From assembly GCF_900107705.1 (NCBI RefSeq), contig NZ_FNRE01000009.1, forward strand, positions 62,001-126,000: 64,000 nt of DNA, in the 5' to 3' direction. This DNA comes from Prevotella sp. tc2-28 (GTDB lineage: Bacteria; Bacteroidota; Bacteroidia; Bacteroidales; Bacteroidaceae). Positions 18,802 through 25,028 of this stretch are shown here, piece after piece. The translations under genes and the position numbers were made by a program. The stretch's first letter is position 1; every line of letters starts with the position of its first letter. The notes beneath the pieces are model-generated. The model was not told the origin of the DNA and searched no databases. It worked only from the letters and a program-made list of their open reading frames with translations.

Positions 18802-18907
18802 CCAATTGCGGTGTGAATAATACAAGCCTGCCGACACGTCGAGGGCTGTTCCAGAGACGTCCGTTGTACTGAATGCCGGATCTTCTTTCTCTTCCAAATC
18901 GAGTTCG
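18802..18907 (-). pseudogene. porP internal fragment
   Basis: These 106 bases equal 8228-8333 inside porP with two substitutions and encode the same peptide (ELDLEEKEDPAFSTTD...). At the GTTCG in 18903-18907 the match jumps to the region upstream of porP, so the porP 5' part has been deleted. Confidence 0.9.
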
Positions 18908-19302
18908 TTTATTGTATCTACAAATTTGCCAAACATTAGCAAAATTCGCAAAAATGGTTGCAAAATTGACAAAAGAGATACGAAATTTACAAAATGTGAG
19001 TCCGAAAGCATTATTTTGGAAGTCAATATGAAAAAATTATGTACCTTGTGATGTGTTTACACTGTATCATTTATAATAAATGCAGCAAGGTAGAAAGATT
19101 GTTGAGCCCGCTTATTTGAAAGCGGGCGACAAAGTGGCCATTGTGTCACCCGCCTATTGGATACCACAAAATGCAATCCAAATGGCAGCAAATGTCATCA
19201 GGTCATGGGGATTGGTGCCTGTGATAGGACCGCATACCAAAGACCTGAATGTCAATGCTTATGCAGGGACGGCTGACCAGCGGGCAGCCGACCTGCTTTA
19301 GG
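18802..19302. repeat. Duplicated segment, copy 2
   Basis: Second copy of the 8228-9167 segment, shortened by a 424-base deletion between two GTTCG microhomologies. It includes the unchanged phased A-tract array (18922-18994), a damaged -7 box and the 5' end of the LD-carboxypeptidase gene. It is in the same orientation as copy 1, about 10 kb away, flanking the redox/cargo operon. Confidence 0.9.
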
Positions 19303-19444
19303 TAGCAACAGTTTCCTACCCATCATTGAAGGTGCCTTTGCACATCTAGACGTCAATGCAGAAGAAACGGTGCTCACCTTTGATATGGAGGGAAATGCCA
19401 AGCCCATACACACGAAGGAGATTACGACACCTCTTTTCCGATAA
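19080..19444 (+). pseudogene. LD-carboxypeptidase (S66) remnant, copy 2, internal deletion
   Basis: ATG at 19080 opens the S66 N-terminus (KAGDKVAIVSPAYW, then IRSWGLVPVIGPHTK with the Trp intact), ending at a TAG at 19299-19301. From 19301, in another frame, comes a C-terminal piece: GSNSFLPIIEGAFAHLDVNA to TTPLFR and a TAA at 19442-19444. This resembles the NLPLIEGAxxxLxV end of S66 enzymes. About 200 codons in the middle are deleted. Together the two copies show that a complete gene once existed divergently from porP. Confidence 0.8.
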
Positions 19445-19466
19445 AATAGAGAATTTTTAATTCATT

Positions 19467-20654
19467 TTATCCCATTCCATCGAAATCTATCAGCTCTACT
19501 GTGGGACATTCATGATAACGTCCCACGACACGAACATTCATACCTGTCCTATACCGATAGAAACCAGAAAGATTGGTGATAACGAGCTCATAGTCTTGTC
19601 CTGCCTTGATTTGATCAATAGTAAGCAGATGGCGGTAACTTTTGTCGCTCAAATGGCGGAATTCATAAAACATACTATCGGGCAGCAAGACTGACTCTGC
19701 ATCGTCAATATGAAGAGTGGTGGAGACGACACCCTCAGGGATGCATATACCTGTCAAAATGAGATGAACATCAGTACCACAATAGTTACGGAGCACTTCA
19801 GTATCAGAAGTGAAACGATGTTCTCCGAATACGATAATGCAGCGCAGTTTAGACCACAACTGAGTAACGAGCTGAGTACCTATGGCATGTACCTGCATCA
19901 CTTCCTTAACGACACTTGCACGTTCAGAATCCCCGATTTCATCGCACAAAACAGGCCAGTGTTTCTCAATAAAACGTATAAGTTCGACGAAATCTCCATA
20001 GCGATTACAAAGGACATAAGCAATGTTCTCGTGGCTTAGGGCATGATGTGCGCGAAGGCGGCGGGTCTTGATAACATCAGGCGACATCAAGACGTCAATG
20101 GGTGGAACACTGATTTTCTCATAAAGAGTCTGACGGCTACGCATCATAGAACCGAAGACCGTACCCGTTGAAGCACCGCTGGTCAGTGTGTCTACCTGGC
20201 AGTCTAACAAATTAAGGACGAAGCCATCGAGTAGGAAACCGTTGTATTCTGCCGTATAAATCGCTGTTCCTAGGGTATATTCATTAACAGAGAGGACACC
20301 TAGCCTTGTGAGTGGTACACGATGGTGAGTGGACGAAAGCGTGAAATGCTCTGTGCGGTAAGCAGTCAAAAGATTTTTCTCGTCCTTTTCTATCATACGA
20401 GTGATGTATGGGAGGTAATCGCTATAGGTAGAGACGGGCACACGTTGCTGATAGTCGCTGACACACTGAATGCTAGAAAAGTCATACTTCACACCATACT
20501 CCGTGTGGGAATTATCACGTAGCAAACGCATCAACAGATCCTCCTGGGTCTGCATGGGAGGTGCAAAGGTTGTCTCATCTATCCTACTACGGATACGCAT
20601 ACTGTCGGCCCAAAGAGCCTCATTAATCATCTTGATTACTTTTTCGTCAGTCAT
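19467..20654 (-). CDS. GH3-family (acyl-adenylate-forming) homologue, shortened and degenerate
   Basis: A 395-residue product related to GH3 proteins, which in plants conjugate amino acids to acyl acids; bacterial roles are unknown. Family signatures seen: the N-terminal NSHTEYGVKYDF and RVPVSTYSDYLPYI, the middle LWSKLRCIIVFG and ICIPEGVVSTTL (usually YxASEGxxG), and near the end ELVITNLSGFYRYRTG. Two oddities: the nucleotide-binding SSGTT-type loop reads LSSTHHRVPLTR, and the protein stops about 100 residues early, soon after FYRYRTG. It is thus either inactive or a diverged subtype. It overlaps the small gene upstream by 8 bases, so they are co-transcribed. Confidence 0.7.
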   Translation of the reverse strand: MTDEKVIKMINEALWADSMRIRSRIDETTFAPPMQTQEDLLMRLLRDNSHTEYGVKYDFSSIQCVSDYQQRVPVSTYSDYLPYITRMIEKDEKNLLTAYRTEHFTLSSTHHRVPLTRLGVLSVNEYTLGTAIYTAEYNGFLLDGFVLNLLDCQVDTLTSGASTGTVFGSMMRSRQTLYEKISVPPIDVLMSPDVIKTRRLRAHHALSHENIAYVLCNRYGDFVELIRFIEKHWPVLCDEIGDSERASVVKEVMQVHAIGTQLVTQLWSKLRCIIVFGEHRFTSDTEVLRNYCGTDVHLILTGICIPEGVVSTTLHIDDAESVLLPDSMFYEFRHLSDKSYRHLLTIDQIKAGQDYELVITNLSGFYRYRTGMNVRVVGRYHECPTVELIDFDGMG

Positions 20655-20976
20655 TTGATTTAGTTTTGCGAATGGTTAGCACATGGTGGTTACGTGAGGG
20701 GTGGCTATAATGAGAGCGGTCTATAAGATCTCTGACAATACTCAACAAATCTGTATTGATAGGGATGCCACTATGGGAAATATCAATACGGATTCCTTGA
20801 GAGTCGATGCTAAGCACCAACTGGTAGGCTGTATCCTTCATCTCCGTGATGACAATCTCCAACACGACAATAAGTTGTTGTATTGCTCGTTTGTCAACCT
20901 TTCCATTCAGTGTATCAGCCAAAAACTGTTTATAATCACCTCCTGTAGTCAGTGTATACATCTTCTTTTCAACCAT
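20647..20976 (-). CDS. Small protein, possibly GHKL ATPase-like (anti-sigma type)
   Basis: 109 residues, no signal peptide. The centre (QQLIVVLEIVITEMKDTAYQ, then LVLSIDSQGIRIDISHSGIP) loosely follows the anti-sigma regulatory kinase pattern ElxxNAxxHa...lxixvxDxG, but the N-box Asn and the D-x-G residues are not clearly kept. I cannot assign it confidently. It has its own promoter and overlaps the GH3-like gene by 8 bases (start of the latter inside its 3' end), so the pair is likely a functional unit or was one. Confidence 0.55.
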   Translation of the reverse strand: MVEKKMYTLTTGGDYKQFLADTLNGKVDKRAIQQLIVVLEIVITEMKDTAYQLVLSIDSQGIRIDISHSGIPINTDLLSIVRDLIDRSHYSHPSRNHHVLTIRKTKSND

Positions 20977-21003
20977 TGCATTTATATAGCCTATAGAGAG
21001 CTA

Positions 21004-21011
21004 CAAAGATA
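21004..21011 (-). promoter_or_regulatory. Promoter of the GH3 pair
   Basis: Minus-strand TATCTTTG with a TTG -33 candidate (21031-21033) 19 bases upstream. The start codon is at 20976. Confidence 0.6.
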
Positions 21012-21093
21012 CCAAATTTTTCAATAATTGCAACAAAAAATCACGTTAGGTACGCACATTTTGTATATTCCGTAACTATTTTTGTAAATTTCG

Positions 21094-21102
21094 TAACTTT
21101 GC
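21094..21102 (+). promoter_or_regulatory. Orphan promoter pointing into the repeat block
   Basis: TAACTTTGC on the plus strand with no protein-coding frame downstream before 21518. It may drive a non-coding transcript through the 22-bp repeats and palindromes to the hairpin at 21483-21512. Confidence 0.45.
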
Positions 21103-21151
21103 ATCGTGGAGCCCTGGCATAAGTACATGATGTCTCTGCCAAAACAAAGGA

Positions 21152-21217
21152 AGATCTCTAATTAATCAAGTAAAGATCTCCAATTAATCAAGTAAAGATC
21201 TCCAACATATCAAGTAT
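21152..21217 (+). repeat. 22-bp tandem repeat, three units
   Basis: Units at 21152-21173, 21174-21195 and 21196-21217, each beginning AGATCTC and containing ATCAAGTA. Units 1 and 2 differ by one base; unit 3 diverges in the middle. A period of 22 bases equals about two helical turns. Confidence 0.9.
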
Positions 21218-21264
21218 AGCGCCCCAATGGAATAAGCACATAACAAGTCAGTATCTCCTATTCA

Positions 21265-21351
21265 TGTCCGGTACTTGTACGGTAGATGTCCGGTATATGT
21301 CCGGTATAAAAGCGGACATGTACCGGGCAAGTACCGAACATATAGCGGACA
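21265..21351. repeat. Nested palindrome of TGTCCGGTA units
   Basis: Inner hairpin CCGGTAtATGTCCG (21290-21303) pairs with CGGACATgTACCGG (21313-21326). An outer stem CGGTACTTG (21269-21277) pairs with CAAGTACCG (21328-21336), and TGTC at 21265 pairs with GACA at 21348-21351. The motif TGTCCGGTA occurs directly at least three times and inverted twice. It lies outside the mobile element. Confidence 0.85.
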
Positions 21352-21482
21352 ACAACAGGAGGTGCATAGGCGCTACGCGGGGGCTACTATATAGATAGAA
21401 TGGAGATATGCATGAGATATGCTGGAGAGTAACATGAGATGTTTCGAATGAATGGCGCTTTGGATGATACTAAATAAGAAAT

Positions 21483-21512
21483 AAGCGAAGTAACTTGAAT
21501 GCTACTTCGCTT
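21483..21512. terminator. Hairpin terminator, probably the original one of the DUF2795 gene
   Basis: AAGCGAAGTA (21483-21492) pairs perfectly with TACTTCGCTT (21503-21512). It sits 5 bases beyond the left att repeat, where the 3' end of the interrupted gene would have continued before insertion. Both flanks are moderately T-rich in their own direction. Confidence 0.7.
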
Positions 21513-21517
21513 GTTTC

Positions 21518-21538
21518 TTAATACTCATCCTCGTTGAA
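21518..21538. repeat. Left attachment site (21-bp direct repeat)
   Basis: Contains TAATACTCATCCTCGTTGAA, identical over 21 bases to 33145-33165, the stop end of the DUF2795 gene (minus strand FNEDEY-stop). Taken as the att core shared by chromosome and element. Confidence 0.85.
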
Positions 21539-21586
21539 AACTTGGTTTCCGACGATTCTATACTGATTTTCAATTACTTGCATCAT
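21518..21586 (-). CDS. 22-codon frame ending in the att site
   Basis: ATG-ATG at 21586-21581, encoding MMQVIENQYRIVGNQV then FNEDEY and stop. The last six residues come from the att repeat and are therefore identical to the C-terminus of the DUF2795 protein. The frame would be the same in the excised circle. A promoter (21675-21683) lies about 90 bases upstream. Two bases before the ATG ends an open frame without ATG (21589-21678, reading FVELTNESPLTSSGRAVYLA). Translation is unproven; it may be a leader or attachment-site artefact. Confidence 0.35.
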   Translation of the reverse strand: MMQVIENQYRIVGNQVFNEDEY

Positions 21587-21674
21587 AATTAACTATTTTT
21601 AGCCAAATAAACCGCACGGCCTGAGGAGGTCAAAGGCGATTCATTGGTGAGTTCGACAAACTTATTATCTGTGT

Positions 21675-21683
21675 GCAAAGATA
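21675..21683 (-). promoter_or_regulatory. Outward-facing promoter at the left end of the element
   Basis: Minus-strand TATCTTTGC pointing towards the left att site. In the excised circle it would point through attP towards the integrase gene. Confidence 0.5.
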
Positions 21684-21819
21684 CAAATTCCTTTTGAATT
21701 AATGCAAGATTTTAATTAAAAACTTTGTTTCGGCTCCAAAAACGAATGAAAACGAGCCTCTTATGTATAAAATATATAAAAGGTGGGGGATGCTTTTATC
21801 ATTTTTCAATTATTTGTAG

Positions 21820-22115
21820 TACCTTTGTCGCTGGATTTCGCATTAGTGCGATACCCAAAGACATTGTGGGCAAGAGAAATGGCGTTCGCTATCTCATTCA
21901 ATGACCTCGAAATGTAGGAAGTTTCAAGGAATAATAGTCAGAGAATAGATAAGGTGAGCGTTCACGTTATAGCGTGGGCGAAACTTATCTGACTATTTTG
22001 GCACTTCCTACAGCCACGAGGGAAAGATATGGGTTGTTCACGCTTTCTTTATGCCCTGCGGTTAAGAACATTTAACGCCCTACGATGCAGGATTTCCCGC
22101 TTCACGGCGTTTATA
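21820..22115 (+). ncRNA. Structured leader RNA upstream of the lipoprotein gene
   Basis: A -7 box TACCTTTG (21820-21827) is followed by ~285 bases without a protein frame but with consecutive stems. These include TCGCA/TGCGA near 21838-21853, GAGA...TCTC near 21873-21896, and a long-range stem CCTCG-TGTAGGAAGT (about 21904-21922) with ACTTCCTACA-CGAGG (about 22005-22023). The latter encloses AATAGTCAGA...TCTGACTATT and an inner CGTTCACG/CGTGGGCG hairpin. Further stems GAAAG/CTTTC and AACGCC/GGCGTT precede the ATG at 22150. It could be a cis-regulatory leader or an independent small RNA. I do not recognise it as RNase P, tmRNA, SRP RNA or a known riboswitch. Confidence 0.55.
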
Positions 22116-22149
22116 TAGACAGAAACATTAACAACAAACAATTATCGAA

Positions 22150-22710
22150 ATGAGAACAATGAAACTCTGGAGAATTACATTTGCCTTGCTCGCAGCATTC
22201 TCCCTCGCCTCTTGCGACAAGGACGACCCGTTTGTGGAAACTGATTCTGGCAAGAATACCTTTGGTTTCCTACTGAACGGGAAGAAAGTGGAATATGCTT
22301 GGCAACCAATTCTGCCTTTCACCGATTATTCGGAACCAGTGCAAGCCTTAGAATATGGCAATGATACACTCCGTATCTATGCACACCTGGAATCTATCGA
22401 AGAATTGATGGGGGCGGAAGTTATAACTATCGACATGCCCATTAGTAAACTTACAGCGGGTGCAGTCTTGGATAACGTGGCAGACATCGGGCTGACATAC
22501 CATGCCGGGGCGGTTCAGGAGGGTAATGTCACTCATTATCATAACCGAAACCTCGACATCATCAAATCGCGCGTTAGCATCCGTTCCTGCAAGCCAGGCG
22601 AAGTCCTGTCTGGCACATTCGAGTTCGAGGGCGATGCCGAATTCTTGGATGGCACGACAAGGCACTGCATTATAACCGATGGGCATTTTGATGTAAAATG
22701 GAAAAGATAG
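22150..22710 (+). CDS. Lipoprotein, DUF6252-like
   Basis: 186 residues with a type II signal and lipobox (SLASC, Cys21). The mature part has an N-terminal GFLLNGKKVEYAW, and the C-terminal pattern LSGTFEFEGDAEF...ITDGHFDVKW resembles small Bacteroidetes lipoproteins of the DUF6252 kind (weak recollection). Probably outer-membrane anchored; function unknown. It is preceded by the long structured leader. Its first codons (ATGAGAACAATGAAACTCTG) recur twice downstream at 22721 and 22948, suggesting local duplication of 5' ends within this cargo block. Confidence 0.7.
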   Translation: MRTMKLWRITFALLAAFSLASCDKDDPFVETDSGKNTFGFLLNGKKVEYAWQPILPFTDYSEPVQALEYGNDTLRIYAHLESIEELMGAEVITIDMPISKLTAGAVLDNVADIGLTYHAGAVQEGNVTHYHNRNLDIIKSRVSIRSCKPGEVLSGTFEFEGDAEFLDGTTRHCIITDGHFDVKWKR

Positions 22711-22720
22711 CAATAAGATA

Positions 22721-22780
22721 ATGAAAACAATGAAACTCTGGAGAAACATCCCAGCGATGCAGAATTACCCATTTGGGTAG
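22721..22780 (+). pseudogene. 19-codon remnant with the same start as its neighbours
   Basis: ATG at 22721 opens MKTMKLWRNIPAMQNYPFG and stops at TAG 22778-22780. The first eight codons match those of the genes at 22150 and 22948. It is probably the decayed 5' end of another lipoprotein-type gene. Confidence 0.5.
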
Positions 22781-22861
22781 TAGATTTATTTGGCAGTTTG
22801 CATACTTTTGCAAACCAGCAAGACATTTGCGAACTATTGAGAATCATTGAGAATCAAATTC

Positions 22862-22894
22862 TTTGGAGAGTTCTGCATTTTGTCGTAAATTTGC
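22862..22894 (+). promoter_or_regulatory. Promoter of the membrane protein gene
   Basis: TTTG (22862-22865), 20 bases, then TAAATTTGC (22886-22894). The ATG is at 22948. Another -7-like box TACTTTTGC lies at 22803-22811. Confidence 0.6.
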
Positions 22895-22947
22895 ATCAGA
22901 AAACTTTCAGACATAGTAGTTTTATCTTAAATAAAAGTGTAAGCAAT

Positions 22948-23442
22948 ATGAAAACAATGAAACTTTTAAGAAACATGGACAAGCATACGAAGAACGGGCT
23001 TGTCTCTATGATGTGTTGGATTCTGTTCTTGATTGTGTTGTATGGCACATATTCCTATGTGCAGGACGCTCCACTGAAAGGACTGTTAGACAAGGAGACT
23101 GGCGGACTCATTTCGCTGGCCTTCTTCGTGGTGTGGGCACTCATTTGGTTTGCCATCGGTCGGCATTATAGCCGCGACTACGAGCAAAAGAAAGAAGCGT
23201 GTCGCAATCAGTACCCATCCGTCAGCGACGAACTTCTTAACAAAGCATTCAGGGACGAGTATTTTTCTAAGATTGCCAAGATGCTATCATGTGTATTCTT
23301 CTTTTCCGTACTTGCTTACGTCGCTGCAAACGTCCGCGAAGAAGTCTCCACGAGGAATTGCATCTACATTGGTGTGCTGATGTCGTTATCAATTCTTACA
23401 TACTGGTATTATAAGACTCATAGCATAGCAAAACTCAACTGA
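22948..23442 (+). CDS. Small integral membrane protein, unknown function
   Basis: 164 residues from ATG 22948, chosen because it follows the promoter and matches the reiterated start (MKTMKLLRNM); an alternative is 22978. Four hydrophobic segments: about 20-40, 55-72, 115-133 and 140-157. Between the second and third is a charged cytoplasmic or periplasmic region (RHYSRDYEQKKEACRNQYPS). No family recognised. It lies in the cargo part of the element between two lipoprotein genes. Confidence 0.6.
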   Translation: MKTMKLLRNMDKHTKNGLVSMMCWILFLIVLYGTYSYVQDAPLKGLLDKETGGLISLAFFVVWALIWFAIGRHYSRDYEQKKEACRNQYPSVSDELLNKAFRDEYFSKIAKMLSCVFFFSVLAYVAANVREEVSTRNCIYIGVLMSLSILTYWYYKTHSIAKLN

Positions 23443-23457
23443 AATCTCTCTTGGGCT

Positions 23458-23769
23458 GTGGTGGGCATTTGTGAGAATCCCCACCAGCCCCTTTCGTCCT
23501 GCATCCCCAGCATCGAGGAGGATAAGGCCGCAGCCGTAGAGCATTACGTTATCGGCTATATGGCCTTTTGGCACATCGCCTTTGTGGATGAGGACTGCCT
23601 CGTGCCATGTCAAGATGATGTACTCTGCACCGAGGCCCGACAGAAGATAGACCGCTACATTGCCGACCATCCGCCAGTCGAGACCTTTCCCCGCTTCTAT
23701 CTTGTCCTGCTTCGCCAACCCATCGCCCCGATGGAACCCGACGGCATGAGCCGCGTGTATCAGATGTAA
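23458..23769 (+). CDS. Uncertain 103-codon frame, perhaps a gene remnant
   Basis: An open frame beginning with GTG (no good ATG), reading SIEEDKAAAVEHYVIGYMAF...PIAPMEPDGMSRVYQM. Codon choice looks like that of real genes and the C-terminal half is protein-like, but no start signal or family is evident. It may be the 3' part of a lost gene of the element. It is followed by a possible terminator. Confidence 0.4.
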   Translation: MVGICENPHQPLSSCIPSIEEDKAAAVEHYVIGYMAFWHIAFVDEDCLVPCQDDVLCTEARQKIDRYIADHPPVETFPRFYLVLLRQPIAPMEPDGMSRVYQM

Positions 23770-23853
23770 CCCCCGAAATGTTACAAAACCCCTGAACATT
23801 TGTTCAGACTTTCACCTCGGCAGACACTTTTTTGGTCTTGTCGGGGGCTTTTT
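23770..23853 (+). terminator. Possible terminator after the 23458 frame
   Basis: CCCCCGA (23770-23776) can pair with TCGGGGG (23841-23847), followed by CTTTTT. The loop is long, so this is tentative. Confidence 0.4.
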
Positions 23854-23867
23854 CGTGGGACTTTCTG

Positions 23868-23875
23868 TAACTTTG
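23868..23875 (+). promoter_or_regulatory. Promoter of the GNAT gene
   Basis: TAACTTTG, about 28 bases before the ATG at 23904; fits the -7 consensus. Confidence 0.5.
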
Positions 23876-23903
23876 TGGCTCGGAATGACAAAATTATTGT
23901 AAA

Positions 23904-24410
23904 ATGAAACATCTGAAATTGGAACTAAGACATTGGACGCAAGCAGATGCAATGGAACTGACAAGCCTGTGCAATGCTGTTGACAGGCGTTTCCTTTCAG
24001 ACCGTCTGCCCTATCCTTATACGGAAAAGGATGCGGAAGAATGGTTGAAGATGGTTACCGAAAATGATACAATTACTGGTATCTATCGGGCTATAGTATG
24101 TGATGGGAAACCCATAGGCAGCATATCGGTTGAGAAGAAAGATGATGATGCAGAAATCGGTTATATGCTCCATAATGCCTATTCAAACAAAGGGATAGGC
24201 ACAGAAGCAGTCAAACAGATATGCCCCATTGCATTCAAGGTCTTGTCACTTGAACAGATAACGGCTAATGTCTTTCAACCAAACATAGCTTCAATAAGGG
24301 TGCTACTGAAGAATGGCTTCAAGTATAAAAGTGCTATACCAAATGCCGTCATAAAGGATGGGAATGATTATGACTTGCTTATTTACGGATTGACAAAAGA
24401 AACGATATAA
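23904..24410 (+). CDS. GNAT-family N-acetyltransferase (RimJ/RimL type)
   Basis: 168 residues, cytoplasmic. The pattern follows RimJ/RimL-like enzymes: N-terminal LELRHWTQADAMELTSLCNA, central PIGSISVEKKDDDAEIGYML, the acetyl-CoA-binding NKGIGTEAVKQI (motif A, Q/RxxGxG/A variant) and NIASIRVLLKNGFKY (motif B). The substrate cannot be predicted; such genes on mobile elements often modify small molecules or protein N-termini. It lies 12 bases before the next lipoprotein gene and shares its direction, so they may form a pair. Confidence 0.88.
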   Translation: MKHLKLELRHWTQADAMELTSLCNAVDRRFLSDRLPYPYTEKDAEEWLKMVTENDTITGIYRAIVCDGKPIGSISVEKKDDDAEIGYMLHNAYSNKGIGTEAVKQICPIAFKVLSLEQITANVFQPNIASIRVLLKNGFKYKSAIPNAVIKDGNDYDLLIYGLTKETI

Positions 24411-24422
24411 AGCATAAGCAAG

Positions 24423-24971
24423 ATGAAACATACAAAACTTCTCTTTCTCCTAATTGCCGCCCTCGCATTCGCCTCTTGCGGCAGCGACGAACCAAGATAT
24501 GCCGACCCGGAGGCACACGAAAAGACCGTGAAGCTGAACGAACAGTACGGGCCGCTCATAGTCGGCACATGGCACTACGAGAACATCAGCGACACGCAGC
24601 GATACTTCGAGCGCCTCACATTCCAGGCCGACGGCACACTGACGGGAATGCGCAAATGGCAAACCCGCAAGCCCGTCACCATCGACGGCGAGCAACGCTA
24701 CACCGACTGGGAGGACGTGGAACTGAGCGGCACGTTCACAGGAACATGGCAGCTGAGATACTGGAGTCCCGAGGGCAATAGCGGCGAGAAGCGCAACTGC
24801 CTATTTCTAAATGCCCAGTATGAAGGTGCAAATAGTGGACACATGGCCTACTCTAATATCGCCACCTTCGACTACGCCGATGAAACGACGCTTCGATTCG
24901 AAGGATTTTACTTCAAAGACAAGGATGGATGGATTACCTTCCTTCGCGGCAATCAAGAGCCAAGTTTTTAA
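24423..24971 (+). CDS. Lipoprotein, lipocalin-like domain suspected
   Basis: 182 residues with lipobox FASC (Cys19). Residues 45 onward (LIVGTWHYENIS...RLTFQADGTLTG) have the GTW...F..DGT pattern common to lipocalin-like Bacteroidetes lipoproteins; the rest is beta-rich. Likely anchored in the outer membrane. Function unknown. It lies directly after the acetyltransferase gene and before a good terminator. The DNA here is noticeably more G+C-rich than in the preceding gene, hinting at a separate origin. Confidence 0.72.
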   Translation: MKHTKLLFLLIAALAFASCGSDEPRYADPEAHEKTVKLNEQYGPLIVGTWHYENISDTQRYFERLTFQADGTLTGMRKWQTRKPVTIDGEQRYTDWEDVELSGTFTGTWQLRYWSPEGNSGEKRNCLFLNAQYEGANSGHMAYSNIATFDYADETTLRFEGFYFKDKDGWITFLRGNQEPSF

Positions 24972-24982
24972 CTCCATTTATT

Positions 24983-25021
24983 ACAAGCCTGCCAGCAGCA
25001 ATTACTGACAGGCTTGTTTTT
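24983..25021 (+). terminator. Rho-independent terminator
   Basis: ACAAGCCTG (24983-24991) pairs with CAGGCTTGT (25009-25017), followed by TTTTT. It closes the cargo operon and faces the convergent relaxase gene. Confidence 0.85.
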
Positions 25022-25028
25022 CGGTGTA

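Noticed and set aside
21152..21217. Repeat array as a CRISPR locus
   Set aside because: Units are contiguous with no spacers, and no cas gene is present in the window.
22798..22947. Upstream extension of the membrane-protein frame from 22798
   Set aside because: It crosses a good promoter and has no protein-like character; the ATG at 22948 is preferred.
23389..23799. 136-codon minus-strand frame
   Set aside because: It lies opposite the more gene-like plus-strand frame and runs across the possible terminator; no family resemblance.
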